Shown here: piece by piece, positions 40,383-49,077 of the stretch | How positions within the stretch are numbered: the stretch's first letter is position 1 | Layout of the letters: every line of letters begins with the position of its first letter | Assembly: GCF_013155275.1 (NCBI RefSeq) | Contig: NZ_JABJXS010000002.1 | Coordinates: 62,001 to 126,000, forward strand | DNA from: Brenneria sp. hezel4-2-4 | GTDB lineage: Bacteria > Pseudomonadota > Gammaproteobacteria > Enterobacterales > Enterobacteriaceae | Direction: 5' to 3' | Length of the DNA stretch: 64,000 nucleotides | Notes under the pieces: generated by a model | What the model was told of the DNA's origin: nothing | The model's input: the letters and a program-made list of their open reading frames with translations, nothing else | The model's database searches: none | Position numbers and translations under genes: made by a program

Positions 40383-43300
40383 ATGCAGGTCAGCAGACGA
40401 CAGTTCTTTAAAATATGCGCGGGGGGCATGGCCGGAACAACGGTGACAGCATTGGGTTTTTCTCCCGCTGTCGCGTTGGCTGAAACCCGGCAATATAAGC
40501 TTTTACGCGCCAAAGAAACGCGCAATAACTGCACTTACTGTTCCGTCGGGTGCGGGATTTTAATGTATAGCCTTGGCGACGGAGCCAAAAACGCCAAACC
40601 GTCCATTTTTCATATCGAAGGCGACCCGGATCATCCGGTCAGTCGCGGTTCGTTATGTCCGAAAGGGGCGGGGTTGATTGACTATATTCATAGCGATCAG
40701 CGCCTTAAATATCCGGAATATCGCGCCCCCGGTTCGGACAAATGGCAGCGTATCAGCTGGAATGACGCCTTTGATCGTATTGCCCGCCTGATGAAAGCCG
40801 ACCGGGATGCCAACTTTATTGAGAAAAACAGCGCCGGGGTGACAGTCAACCGTTGGCTGACCACCGGTATGCTGTGTTCGTCGGCGGCCAGTAATGAGAC
40901 CGGCATGCTGGATTTTCGCTTTACCCGCGCGCTGGGCATGCTGGGGATTGATACCCAGGCGCGGCTGTGCCATGCCCCCAGCGTGTCGGCGCTCGCCCCG
41001 ACGTTCGGGCGCGGCGCCATGACCAACAACTGGGTGGATATCAAGAACGCCAATGTGGTGCTGGTCATGGGCGGCAACCCGGCGGAAGCGCACCCGGTCG
41101 GGTTCAAGTGGGCGGTTGAGGCCAAAGTCAAAAACGGCGCCAAGCTGATTGTGGTCGATCCCCGTTTCAACCGCTCGGCATCGGTGGCCGATCTTTACGC
41201 GCCGATCCGCGCCGGTTCCGACATCACCTTCCTGCTGGGCGTGGTGCATTACCTGCTGAGCAATAATAAAGTTCAGATGGAGTATGTGAAGTCCTACACC
41301 AACGCCAGCCTGCTGGTGCGCGAGGATTATCATTTTGAGGACGGTATTTTCAGCGGTTACGATGCGCAAGCGCGCAAGTACGATCGCACCTCGTGGCACT
41401 ACGAGCTGGATGAAAACGGTTTTGCCAAACGGGATCTCACCCTGACCGATCCGCGCTGCGTCTGGAATCTGCTTAAACAACACGTTAGCCGCTACACGCC
41501 GGAGGTGGTGACCCGCATCTGCGGGACGCCGCAAGACGAATTTCTGACCATCTGCGACATTCTGGCTTCCACCTGCGTGCCGGATAAAACGGCGACCATT
41601 CTGTATGCGCTGGGCTGGACGCAGCACACCACCGGTTCTCAGATGATCCGCACGGCGGGCATGATCCAACTGCTGCTGGGCAATATCGGTATGATCGGCG
41701 GCGGCATTAACGCGCTGCGCGGCCACTCCAATATCCAGGGCTACACCGATCTGGGGTTGCTGTCCCTGCGCCTGCCGGGTTATATGGATCTGCCCTCGGA
41801 AAATCAAACCACGTTGCAGACTTACCTGGAACAAATTACCCCGAAAGCGCTGCTGCCCGATCAGGTGAATTACTGGAAAAACACGCCGAAATTTTTCATT
41901 AGCCTGATGAAAAGCCTTTACGGCGAGCATGCGCAACCGGAAAACGATTGGGGTTTTGACTGGCTGCCCAAGTGGGATCAGAGCTACGACGCGCTGAACT
42001 ACACCCAGAGAATGATTGAAGGCAAGGTCAACGGCTATATCGCGCAGGGGTTTAACCCGATAGCCGCCTTTGCCGACTCCAATAAAGCCCGCGACGCACT
42101 GAAGACGCTGAAATTTCTGGTGATTATCGATCCGCTGGCGACCGAAACCTCCAACTTCTGGCAAAACCACGGCGAGCTGAACGAGGTGGATCCGTCACAA
42201 ATCCAGACGGAAGTGTTTCGTCTGCCGTCCAGCTGTTTTGCGGAAGAAAACGGCTCGATTGTGAACTCCGGCCGTTGGCTGCAATGGCACTTTAAAGGCG
42301 CCGAACCGCCGGCCGAAGCCCTGCATGACGGGGTGATTCTGGCGGAGATTTTCCTGCGCCTGCGGGAAATGTACGCCAAAGAGGGCGGCGCGAATCCTGA
42401 ACCGGTGCTCAATATGGCGTGGAATTACCTGAATCCGCTGGATCCGTCGCCGGAAGAAGTGGCGAAAGAGGGCAATGGCTATGCGCTGGCGGATATTCAT
42501 GACGAACAGGGCAACCTGGTGCTGAAGAAAGGCCAGTTGCTGTCTGACTTTTCGCAACTGCGCGACGATGGCACCACCGCCAGTTTCTGCTGGGTCTATA
42601 CCGGCTGCTGGACTGAGCAGGGCAACCAGATGGCCCGGCGGGATAACGCCGATCCGTCCGGACTGGGCAGCACGTTGGGCTGGGCCTGGGCCTGGCCGCA
42701 AAACCGCCGCATTTTGTATAACCGCGCCTCTGCCGATGAGCAGGGCAATCCGTGGGATCCGCAGCGCGTACTGATCCGCTGGGACGGACAGCGCTGGCTG
42801 GGGATTGATACCCCGGACTACGGCAATGCGGCGCCGGGCAGCGGCGTCGGGCCGTTCATTTTGCAGGCCGAAGGCATGGGACGCCTGTTCGCCATCGACA
42901 AGCTGACCGACGGCCCGTTCCCCGAACACTACGAACCGGTCGAATCGCCGTTGGAAAAGAGTCCGCTGCATGAAAATACGCGCTTTAATCCGGTCGCCCG
43001 GCTATATGAGTTTGATAAACAGCGCATGGGCAACGCGACGGAATATCCGTATGTCGCCACGACCTATTCGATCACCGAGCTGTTCCGCCACTGGACGAAA
43101 CATGCGCGGCTGAATGCCATCGTGCAGCCGGAACAGTTTGTGGAAATTGGCGAAGCGCTGGCCGAGCAAAAGGGGATCCGCGCCGGGGATATGGTCAAAC
43201 TCAGCAGTAAACGCGGCTATATCAAGGCCAAAGCCGTGGTCACCAAGCGTATCCGCACGCTGATGATTGAAGGCAAGCCGGTGGAAACCATCGGCGTGCC

Positions 43301-43430
43301 CTGTCATTGGGGTTTTGAAGGCACCACGCAGAAAGGGTTTCTGGCGAACATCCTGACGCCACACGTCGGCGATGCCAATACCCAAACGCCGGAATATAAG
43401 GCGTTCCTGGTTAATTTGGAAAAGGCGTAG
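40383..43430 (+). CDS. fdoG: Formate dehydrogenase-N/O catalytic subunit, cysteine form
   Basis: A 1015-aa molybdopterin-guanine-dinucleotide enzyme that oxidises formate to CO2 in the periplasm. A Tat signal (SRRQFFK, residues 4-10) precedes the [4Fe-4S] site (Cys50, Cys53, Cys57, Cys92). The sequence is collinear with E. coli FdnG/FdoG, but at residue 196, where those have selenocysteine (UGA), this gene has an ordinary TGC cysteine (40968-40970, ARLCHAP). The neighbouring His197 is kept. No in-frame TGA is present, so it is not a mis-read selenoprotein. A Cys enzyme should need no SelABCD machinery. The frame opens at 40362; the start is set by the MQVSRRQF alignment. Confidence 0.95.
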   Translation: MQVSRRQFFKICAGGMAGTTVTALGFSPAVALAETRQYKLLRAKETRNNCTYCSVGCGILMYSLGDGAKNAKPSIFHIEGDPDHPVSRGSLCPKGAGLIDYIHSDQRLKYPEYRAPGSDKWQRISWNDAFDRIARLMKADRDANFIEKNSAGVTVNRWLTTGMLCSSAASNETGMLDFRFTRALGMLGIDTQARLCHAPSVSALAPTFGRGAMTNNWVDIKNANVVLVMGGNPAEAHPVGFKWAVEAKVKNGAKLIVVDPRFNRSASVADLYAPIRAGSDITFLLGVVHYLLSNNKVQMEYVKSYTNASLLVREDYHFEDGIFSGYDAQARKYDRTSWHYELDENGFAKRDLTLTDPRCVWNLLKQHVSRYTPEVVTRICGTPQDEFLTICDILASTCVPDKTATILYALGWTQHTTGSQMIRTAGMIQLLLGNIGMIGGGINALRGHSNIQGYTDLGLLSLRLPGYMDLPSENQTTLQTYLEQITPKALLPDQVNYWKNTPKFFISLMKSLYGEHAQPENDWGFDWLPKWDQSYDALNYTQRMIEGKVNGYIAQGFNPIAAFADSNKARDALKTLKFLVIIDPLATETSNFWQNHGELNEVDPSQIQTEVFRLPSSCFAEENGSIVNSGRWLQWHFKGAEPPAEALHDGVILAEIFLRLREMYAKEGGANPEPVLNMAWNYLNPLDPSPEEVAKEGNGYALADIHDEQGNLVLKKGQLLSDFSQLRDDGTTASFCWVYTGCWTEQGNQMARRDNADPSGLGSTLGWAWAWPQNRRILYNRASADEQGNPWDPQRVLIRWDGQRWLGIDTPDYGNAAPGSGVGPFILQAEGMGRLFAIDKLTDGPFPEHYEPVESPLEKSPLHENTRFNPVARLYEFDKQRMGNATEYPYVATTYSITELFRHWTKHARLNAIVQPEQFVEIGEALAEQKGIRAGDMVKLSSKRGYIKAKAVVTKRIRTLMIEGKPVETIGVPCHWGFEGTTQKGFLANILTPHVGDANTQTPEYKAFLVNLEKA

Positions 43431-43442
43431 CGGAGAACGATT

Positions 43443-44357
43443 ATGGCCATGCAATCACAAGATATTATCCGTCGCTCGGCGACCAACTCGCTCACGCCGC
43501 CGCCGCAGGTTCGCGATCATCAGGAACCCGTCGCCAAACTTATCGACGTTACCACCTGTATCGGCTGCAAAGCCTGCCAGGTGGCGTGTTCGGAATGGAA
43601 CGATATTCGCGACGAGGTGGGGCACAACGTCGGGGTTTACGATAATCCGACCGACCTGACCGCCAAATCCTGGACGGTGATGCGCTTCTCGGAAGTGGAA
43701 GAGCAAGGCAGGCTGGAATGGCTGATCCGCAAAGACGGCTGTATGCACTGCGCCGATCCGGGCTGTCTGAAAGCCTGTCCGGCGGAAGGCGCGATTATCC
43801 AGTATGCCAACGGCATCGTCGATTTTCAGTCCGAACACTGCATCGGTTGCGGCTACTGCATCGCCGGTTGTCCGTTCGATGTGCCGCGGCTGAATAAAGA
43901 GGATAACCGGGTCTACAAATGTACGCTGTGCGTCGATCGGGTGGCGGTGGGTCAGGAACCGGCCTGCGTCAAAACCTGTCCGACGGGGGCTATCCATTTC
44001 GGCACCAAGCAAGCGATGAAGGATCTGGCGGCGGAACGGGTGATCGATCTCAATAGTCGCGGCTATGACAAGGCAGGACTGTACGATCCGGCGGGCGTCG
44101 GCGGCACCCACGTGATGTACGTGCTGCATCATGCGGATAAGCCGCAGCTTTATCACGGCCTGCCGGACAACCCGACGATCAGTCCGACGGTGACGTTCTG
44201 GAAAGGCATCTGGAAACCTCTGGCGGCGATTGGTTTCGCCGCCACCTTTGCCGCCAGCGTATTCCACTATGTCGGCGTCGGCCCGAATCGCGTAGAAGAC
44301 GACGAAGAGGGCGCGGATGAGGCGCAACACGAGGATAAACAGCATGAAAAAGAGTAA
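43443..44357 (+). CDS. fdoH: Formate dehydrogenase-N/O iron-sulfur subunit
   Basis: A 304-aa beta subunit with four [4Fe-4S] clusters, whose cysteines are in [37 protein letters not shown] and CTLCVDR with CVKTCP. A C-terminal transmembrane helix (about residues 258-280) anchors it in the inner membrane, facing the periplasm. It relays electrons from FdoG to the cytochrome b subunit. It starts 12 nt after fdoG and overlaps fdoI by 14 nt. The acidic, His-rich C-terminal tail is typical. Confidence 0.95.
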   Translation: MAMQSQDIIRRSATNSLTPPPQVRDHQEPVAKLIDVTTCIGCKACQVACSEWNDIRDEVGHNVGVYDNPTDLTAKSWTVMRFSEVEEQGRLEWLIRKDGCMHCADPGCLKACPAEGAIIQYANGIVDFQSEHCIGCGYCIAGCPFDVPRLNKEDNRVYKCTLCVDRVAVGQEPACVKTCPTGAIHFGTKQAMKDLAAERVIDLNSRGYDKAGLYDPAGVGGTHVMYVLHHADKPQLYHGLPDNPTISPTVTFWKGIWKPLAAIGFAATFAASVFHYVGVGPNRVEDDEEGADEAQHEDKQHEKE

Positions 44358-44973
44358 TCGTATCCAGCGTTATAGCGCGCCGGAGCGCATTAATCACTGG
44401 ATTGTGGCATTCTGTTTCGTGTTTGCCGCCATCAGTGGTCTGGGTTTTTTATTTCCCTCGCTGAACTGGATGATGCACATTCTGGGCACGCCGCAACTGG
44501 CGAGAATTCTGCACCCCTTTGTGGGGGTGGTGATGTTTATCGCTTTTCTGTTAATGTTTTTCCGCTACTGGAAACACAACCTGATTAACCGCGATGATGT
44601 CGAATGGGCGAAAAACATTCATAAGATTGCCAGAAATCAGGAAGTCGGCGACACGGGCCGGTATAATTTCGGCCAGAAATGTGTGTTCTGGCTGGCGATT
44701 ATCAGCCTGATACTGCTGTTGGCGAGCGGTATCGTCATGTGGCGGCCGTACTTTGCCGATGCGTTCCCCATTCCGATTATTCGTCTGGCCCTGCTGGTGC
44801 ATTCGCTGGCGGCGGTGGGGCTGATCATCGTGATCATGGTGCATATCTATGCGGCCTTATGGGTGAAGGGAACCATTACCGCCATGGTGGAAGGCTGGGT
44901 GTCGACGTCATGGGCGAAGAAGCATCATCCGCGCTGGTATCGTGAGCTACAACGTAAACAACAGGAAAAGTAA
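44344..44973 (+). CDS. fdoI: Formate dehydrogenase-N/O cytochrome b556 subunit
   Basis: A 209-aa integral membrane di-haem cytochrome b with four helices that reduces menaquinone or ubiquinone. Haem-ligand histidines are in ERINHWIV (N-terminal helix) and in later helices ([12 protein letters not shown]). E. coli FdoI has 211 aa. The frame extends to 44317, but [19 protein letters not shown] is the conserved start. fdhE begins 5 nt after the stop. Confidence 0.94.
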   Translation: MKKSNRIQRYSAPERINHWIVAFCFVFAAISGLGFLFPSLNWMMHILGTPQLARILHPFVGVVMFIAFLLMFFRYWKHNLINRDDVEWAKNIHKIARNQEVGDTGRYNFGQKCVFWLAIISLILLLASGIVMWRPYFADAFPIPIIRLALLVHSLAAVGLIIVIMVHIYAALWVKGTITAMVEGWVSTSWAKKHHPRWYRELQRKQQEK

Positions 44974-44978
44974 CCCTG

Positions 44979-45908
44979 ATGAGTATCCGTATTGTTCCCC
45001 GGGAACAGTTAGAAAGTAATGAGAAATCAACATCGGTGGGAAATATCCCGCCGCTGCTTTTTGCTAATCTGAAAAGTTTGTACAGCAGCCGCGCGGAGCG
45101 GCTGCGTCAATTGGCGCAAGATCATCCGTTGGGCGATTATCTGACCTTTGCCGCGAGCGTGGTGGAGGCGCAGCGGAAAGTGCTGCACGACCATCCGTTG
45201 CAGCTTGATTTGACGGGCATATTAGCGCAGGCCGGCAATCGCCCGCCGCTGGATATCGAGGTGTTTCCCCGTGATGCGCACTGGCACACTTTGCTGCGCG
45301 CATTGATTGAAGAACTTAAGCCCGAGGCCGAGGGGCCGGTGCTGGCGACGCTGGAAAATCTGGAAAAATCGTCGGAGCAGGAACGGGAAACGCTGGCGAG
45401 CGCGCTGTTCAGGCACGAGTTCAGCGCGGAAAATAACGATAAAGCCCCGTTTGTCTGGGCGGCGCTGTCGCTGTATTGGGCGCAGATGGCCAGCCAGATC
45501 CCCGGCAAAGCGCGGGCGGAACCGGGCGAGCACCGCCAGTTTTGCCCGGTGTGCGGCAGTATGCCGGTATCCGGCGTCGTGCAACTGGGCGCCAGCAGCG
45601 GACTGCGTTACCTGCACTGCAACCTGTGCGAAAGCGAGTGGCATATGGTGCGGGTGAAATGCAGTAACTGTGAGGAATCCGGCGATCTGAACTATTGGTC
45701 GCTGGACAGCGAAAACGCGGCGATCAAAGCGGAGAGCTGCGGCCACTGCGGCACCTACCTGAAAATTCTGTATCAGGAAAAGGATCATCGCGTTGAAGCG
45801 GTCGCCGACGATCTGGCCTCGCTGGTGCTGGATGTGAAGATGGAAGAAGAGGGCTTTTCCCGCAGCAGCATCAACCCCTTTCTGTTCCCGGAAAGCGAAA
45901 TCCGCTGA
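44979..45908 (+). CDS. fdhE: Formate dehydrogenase accessory protein FdhE
   Basis: A 309-aa cytoplasmic protein, the same length as E. coli FdhE, required for activity of the respiratory formate dehydrogenases; it binds the FdoG and FdnG precursors. It contains rubredoxin-like CxxC motifs that coordinate iron: [24 protein letters not shown] and CGHCGTYL. Its presence directly after fdoGHI mirrors the E. coli fdo operon and is why fdo rather than fdn names are used. Confidence 0.95.
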   Translation: MSIRIVPREQLESNEKSTSVGNIPPLLFANLKSLYSSRAERLRQLAQDHPLGDYLTFAASVVEAQRKVLHDHPLQLDLTGILAQAGNRPPLDIEVFPRDAHWHTLLRALIEELKPEAEGPVLATLENLEKSSEQERETLASALFRHEFSAENNDKAPFVWAALSLYWAQMASQIPGKARAEPGEHRQFCPVCGSMPVSGVVQLGASSGLRYLHCNLCESEWHMVRVKCSNCEESGDLNYWSLDSENAAIKAESCGHCGTYLKILYQEKDHRVEAVADDLASLVLDVKMEEEGFSRSSINPFLFPESEIR

Positions 45909-45940
45909 TCGGATGGCCGCAGTAAACGCGGAGCCAACCG

Positions 45941-45975
45941 GCTTCTGTCTGTCGCGGAAAGAGACAGGCAGAAGC
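45941..45975. terminator. Long hairpin between convergent fdhE and MFS genes
   Basis: GCTTCTG-t-CTGTC (45941-45953) pairs with GACAG-g-CAGAAGC (45963-45975), 13 pairs including one G-T. No long T-run flanks it, but its place between converging operons suggests a shared terminator. Confidence 0.55.
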
Positions 45976-46015
45976 GTTCTCTGTGACGAATACCGCCCCT
46001 ATGGCGGTGATAAGA

Positions 46016-47218
46016 TCATCCGGCCGGCGATTTGCCGCTCCGGCGCACCAGCAGCGCAAACGAGGCGATTGCCAGTGCATAACACACCACGATCACCAGC
46101 GCCATGGAGAGTGCCGACGTGCCGTTTAATCCGGTAAAGGGTACGCTTAATGCGCCCAGCGCGAACATGCTGACGCCAATCAAGGCGGATGCGCTGCCCG
46201 CCTTATCCCCCTGACTCTGCATTGCCAATGCCGATGCGCTGGGGCCGACGATACCGATAATGATGATGGAAAAGAACAGGGGGATCAGCAACCATATCAA
46301 TGTCGCTTGCAGAGCGGAGGCCAGCAGCAAAAGTAATGACGAGACGGCCGCGATCAGCAACCCCAGTTTAAGTATCCGCATTTCTCCCCAGTGGCGGCTG
46401 AATCGCGTGGAAATCTGCGCCGCGAAGATCAGTCCCACGCTATTGATGGCGAAACACAGGCTGAACATCTGCGGGCTGAGCTGGTAAATTTCCTGTAAGA
46501 CAAAGGGGGACGCGCCGATATAAGCAAACATGCCCGCACCAGCGAACCCCTGAGCCAGACACAGCCCCATAAAATGACGTTGCGCCAGCAGGCTTCCCAA
46601 CGAGGCAACCAATGAACCGACGCCGCCGGTAACCCGGCGCTGCGGCGGCAGGGTTTCGGGCAGGCGCAGCGCGGAAAGCGCCAGCAGCAGGGCGGCGATA
46701 ATCGCCAGCGCAATAAAAATGCCTCGCCAGTCCATGATACTCAGCATGGCTCCCCCCATCACCGGCGCCAGAGCCGGCGCAAGGCCGTTGATCAGCATCA
46801 GCAGGGCAAAAAAGCGGGTTAACTCATGGCCGGAATAAAGATCGCGCGCCACCGCCCGTGATAATACGGCACCGCCGGCGCCGGCCATTCCCTGGATAAA
46901 ACGCGCGGCGATCAGGTGGTTGATATCCTGCGCCTGCGCGCACCAGACCGAGGCCGCCAGAAAAATCAGCAGTGAAAACAGCAATGGACGCCGCCGTCCT
47001 ACTTTGTCGCTCAGGGGGCCAAGAATCAGCTGGCCGGCTCCCAGGCCCAGCAACCCCGCCGTCAGGCTTAACTGAGCGGCGGCGGTGGTGGTGGACAGAT
47101 CCGAGGTTAATTGCGGCAAGGCGGGAAGATAAAGGTCGGTACATAGCGGGCCAAGCGCCGCCAGCAGCCCCAGGATTAGTGCATAACCCAAACGAGATGA
47201 TCGCATAACATTACTCAT
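46016..47218 (-). CDS. Bcr/CflA family MFS drug-resistance transporter
   Basis: A 400-aa major facilitator with 12 predicted transmembrane helices. The DHA1 hallmarks are TDLYLPALPQ in helix 1, GPLSDKVGRRR between helices 2 and 3, and the antiporter motif in helix 5 (LAPALAPVMGG). Members export drugs such as bicyclomycin, chloramphenicol or sulfonamides, or sometimes dipeptides or cysteine; the substrate here is unknown. The start overlaps the TetR stop by 8 nt, so the two are co-transcribed and probably autoregulated. Confidence 0.88.
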   Translation of the reverse strand: MSNVMRSSRLGYALILGLLAALGPLCTDLYLPALPQLTSDLSTTTAAAQLSLTAGLLGLGAGQLILGPLSDKVGRRRPLLFSLLIFLAASVWCAQAQDINHLIAARFIQGMAGAGGAVLSRAVARDLYSGHELTRFFALLMLINGLAPALAPVMGGAMLSIMDWRGIFIALAIIAALLLALSALRLPETLPPQRRVTGGVGSLVASLGSLLAQRHFMGLCLAQGFAGAGMFAYIGASPFVLQEIYQLSPQMFSLCFAINSVGLIFAAQISTRFSRHWGEMRILKLGLLIAAVSSLLLLLASALQATLIWLLIPLFFSIIIIGIVGPSASALAMQSQGDKAGSASALIGVSMFALGALSVPFTGLNGTSALSMALVIVVCYALAIASFALLVRRSGKSPAG

Positions 47219-47813
47219 TGATGATTTCAGGAAACGTGTGTTGGAAAATATGTTGATAGAGTTGGTTCAGCATCGCCGGCGAGGCTTTCTGGTCGATGAC
47301 CATGCGAAATGCCGTTCCTTCGGACAACGCGGCCATAAACTCGACGCGAGCGGCGATTTGCGGCGGCGTCAGATGCGGATAGCGTTGTTGCAGCATCACG
47401 GTTGCCTGCTGAAACAGTCTGGCGTCGGACTCTTGCAGGATCGCCGCTATGCGGGGATTGCGGGTCGCCTCCGCGGTGACTTCCAGCATCAACGCCTGGT
47501 CTTCTTCACGGGAGCTTTCATCACCAGACAACCTGCGTTCTGACAGCATTTTCGCCATCTGCGATGTGCGATTTTCCCCCAATGTTAAAAACAGCAGTTT
47601 GTTGCTGACAATCCGGCTGACGATTTCTTCAATAATGGCGTCCTTGTTGGCGAAGTAACGGTATATTTGCCCTACGCTAAGCTGCGCGTGCTTGGCGATT
47701 TCCGCCATGCCTGCGCCGTGGAACCCCGAGCGGCGAAAACAAAGGCGTGCCGCCGCGATGATTTGGTCACGTCGCATGTTTATTCGTTCCGATTTAGTGA
47801 TGGTTTTTTGCAC
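47211..47813 (-). CDS. TetR family transcriptional regulator of efflux genes
   Basis: A 200-aa TetR-type repressor. The N-terminal HTH (about residues 15-60) contains the family pattern AAARLCFRRSGFHGAGMAEIA, then VGQIYRYFANKDAI; the C-terminal ligand-binding domain is helical and diverged. It is divergent from the RND operon and upstream of the MFS gene in one operon. The perfect palindrome at 47897-47920 in the shared promoter region is its likely operator. It probably responds to a compound exported by one of the pumps. Confidence 0.9.
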   Translation of the reverse strand: MQKTITKSERINMRRDQIIAAARLCFRRSGFHGAGMAEIAKHAQLSVGQIYRYFANKDAIIEEIVSRIVSNKLLFLTLGENRTSQMAKMLSERRLSGDESSREEDQALMLEVTAEATRNPRIAAILQESDARLFQQATVMLQQRYPHLTPPQIAARVEFMAALSEGTAFRMVIDQKASPAMLNQLYQHIFQHTFPEIINE

Positions 47814-47896
47814 GTTCCCCTCCTAACGTTAAGACGCTCACCTTTACAAGATCCTTGCATAATCTTGTCAGAAGAATTTATCTATCTTCCTTAACA

Positions 47897-47920
47897 TTGA
47901 GAATGAACGTTCATTCTCAA
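47897..47920. promoter_or_regulatory. Perfect 24-bp palindromic operator in the tetR-RND intergenic region
   Basis: Half-site TTGAGAATGAAC (47897-47908) is followed immediately by its exact inverse GTTCATTCTCAA (47909-47920). It lies 83 bp before the TetR start and 17 bp before the RND adaptor gene. Length, symmetry and location fit a TetR-family operator controlling both directions. TATAGG at 47922-47927 may be a -10, but its distance to the start codon is short. Confidence 0.85.
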
Positions 47921-47937
47921 TTATAGGGCATGATTTC

Positions 47938-49077
47938 ATGCAAGGTAAACGCTTTATTTTCTTATTGGTGTTCTTACTTTCGGGTTGTGAACGCGCTTCA
48001 GAACCGACAACGGTCAACGCGGCCGTGGAGGTCACGGTACAGACATTGCAGCCGCAATCCGTGGTGCTGGACAGCGACCTTAACGGCAGAACCGCCGCCG
48101 CCATGGTGTCCGAGGTTCGCCCACAGGTGGACGGTATTATTCAGCAACGTCTGTTCACCGAAGGCAGTGACGTAAAGGCCGGTCAGGTACTGTATCAGAT
48201 TGACCCGGCCGGCTATCAGGCGGCGTATGACGAAGCGGCGGCCGCGTTGAAAAATGCGCAGGCCGGCGTACGTGCGGCAAAGCTGAAAGCACAGCGCTAC
48301 GCCCGTCTGGCAAAAGAAGAGGGGGTTTCACAGCAGGATGCGGATGACGCGCAAACCAGCTATGAAGAGAGTCTGGCGTCGGTGGCGGAAAAACAGGCCG
48401 CGCTGAAAACCGCACGCATCAATTTGGCCTACACGCAGATTAAGGCGCCGATTTCCGGTCGTATCGGCATTTCTTCCGTTACGCCGGGGGCGCTGGTGAC
48501 CGCCAGCCAAACCACCGCCCTGGCAACCATTCGCCAGCTCGACCCGATATATGTTGATCTCACCCAGTCGAGCCGTGAGCGTCTGGCGCTACGCCGGTTG
48601 CAGCAAAGCGAGCAACCGGCGGTATCGCTGACGCTGGAAAATGGCGAACGCTATCCTTTCCGCGGTCAGCTACAGCTGGCCGAGGTGGCGGTGGATGCTT
48701 CAACCGGTTCGGTCACCCTGCGCGCCGCGTTTCCCAACGCCGAGCATATATTGCTGCCCGGCATGTATGTGCGCGCCAGCGTGGAGAACGGCACCGATCC
48801 GGCGGCGATTCTGGCGCCGCAGCAGGGCATTACCCGGGATGCCAAAGGGAACGCCACCGCGCTGGTGGTCAACGACCAGCAGCAGGTGGAACTGCGTCAG
48901 GTTGTTACCGAACGGGTGATTGGCAACCGCTGGCTGATTTCCTCAGGCTTAAAGGCGGGCGACCGGCTGATTATCGAAGGCACGGATAAGGTGAATGTCG
49001 GCGATAAGGTGCAAGCAACGGAAGCAACATCCTCCACCGCCGATGCGGATACCGACCAGACAGAGGTGAAAGCGTAA
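47938..49077 (+). CDS. RND efflux periplasmic adaptor (membrane fusion) lipoprotein
   Basis: A 379-aa AcrA/MexA-type adaptor. The lipoprotein signal ends in LLSGC with lipidated Cys17. Then come the lipoyl and coiled-coil hairpin (about residues 55-175, TDAQTS-like AKEEGVSQQDADDAQ turn), a beta-barrel and a membrane-proximal domain. It links the inner-membrane pump to the outer-membrane channel. First of three genes; the TAATG junction overlaps the pump gene by 1 nt. Substrates are unknown. Confidence 0.92.
   Translation: MQGKRFIFLLVFLLSGCERASEPTTVNAAVEVTVQTLQPQSVVLDSDLNGRTAAAMVSEVRPQVDGIIQQRLFTEGSDVKAGQVLYQIDPAGYQAAYDEAAAALKNAQAGVRAAKLKAQRYARLAKEEGVSQQDADDAQTSYEESLASVAEKQAALKTARINLAYTQIKAPISGRIGISSVTPGALVTASQTTALATIRQLDPIYVDLTQSSRERLALRRLQQSEQPAVSLTLENGERYPFRGQLQLAEVAVDASTGSVTLRAAFPNAEHILLPGMYVRASVENGTDPAAILAPQQGITRDAKGNATALVVNDQQQVELRQVVTERVIGNRWLISSGLKAGDRLIIEGTDKVNVGDKVQATEATSSTADADTDQTEVKA

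Noticed and set aside
40653-42170. A 505-codon minus-strand open frame opposite fdoG.
   Set aside because: Shadow of the conserved fdoG coding sequence, with no start signal or motif.
40383-43430. Expected a selenocysteine TGA and SECIS-like element in the formate dehydrogenase gene.
   Set aside because: The codon aligned with selenocysteine is TGC and the frame is uninterrupted, so recoding is not needed.
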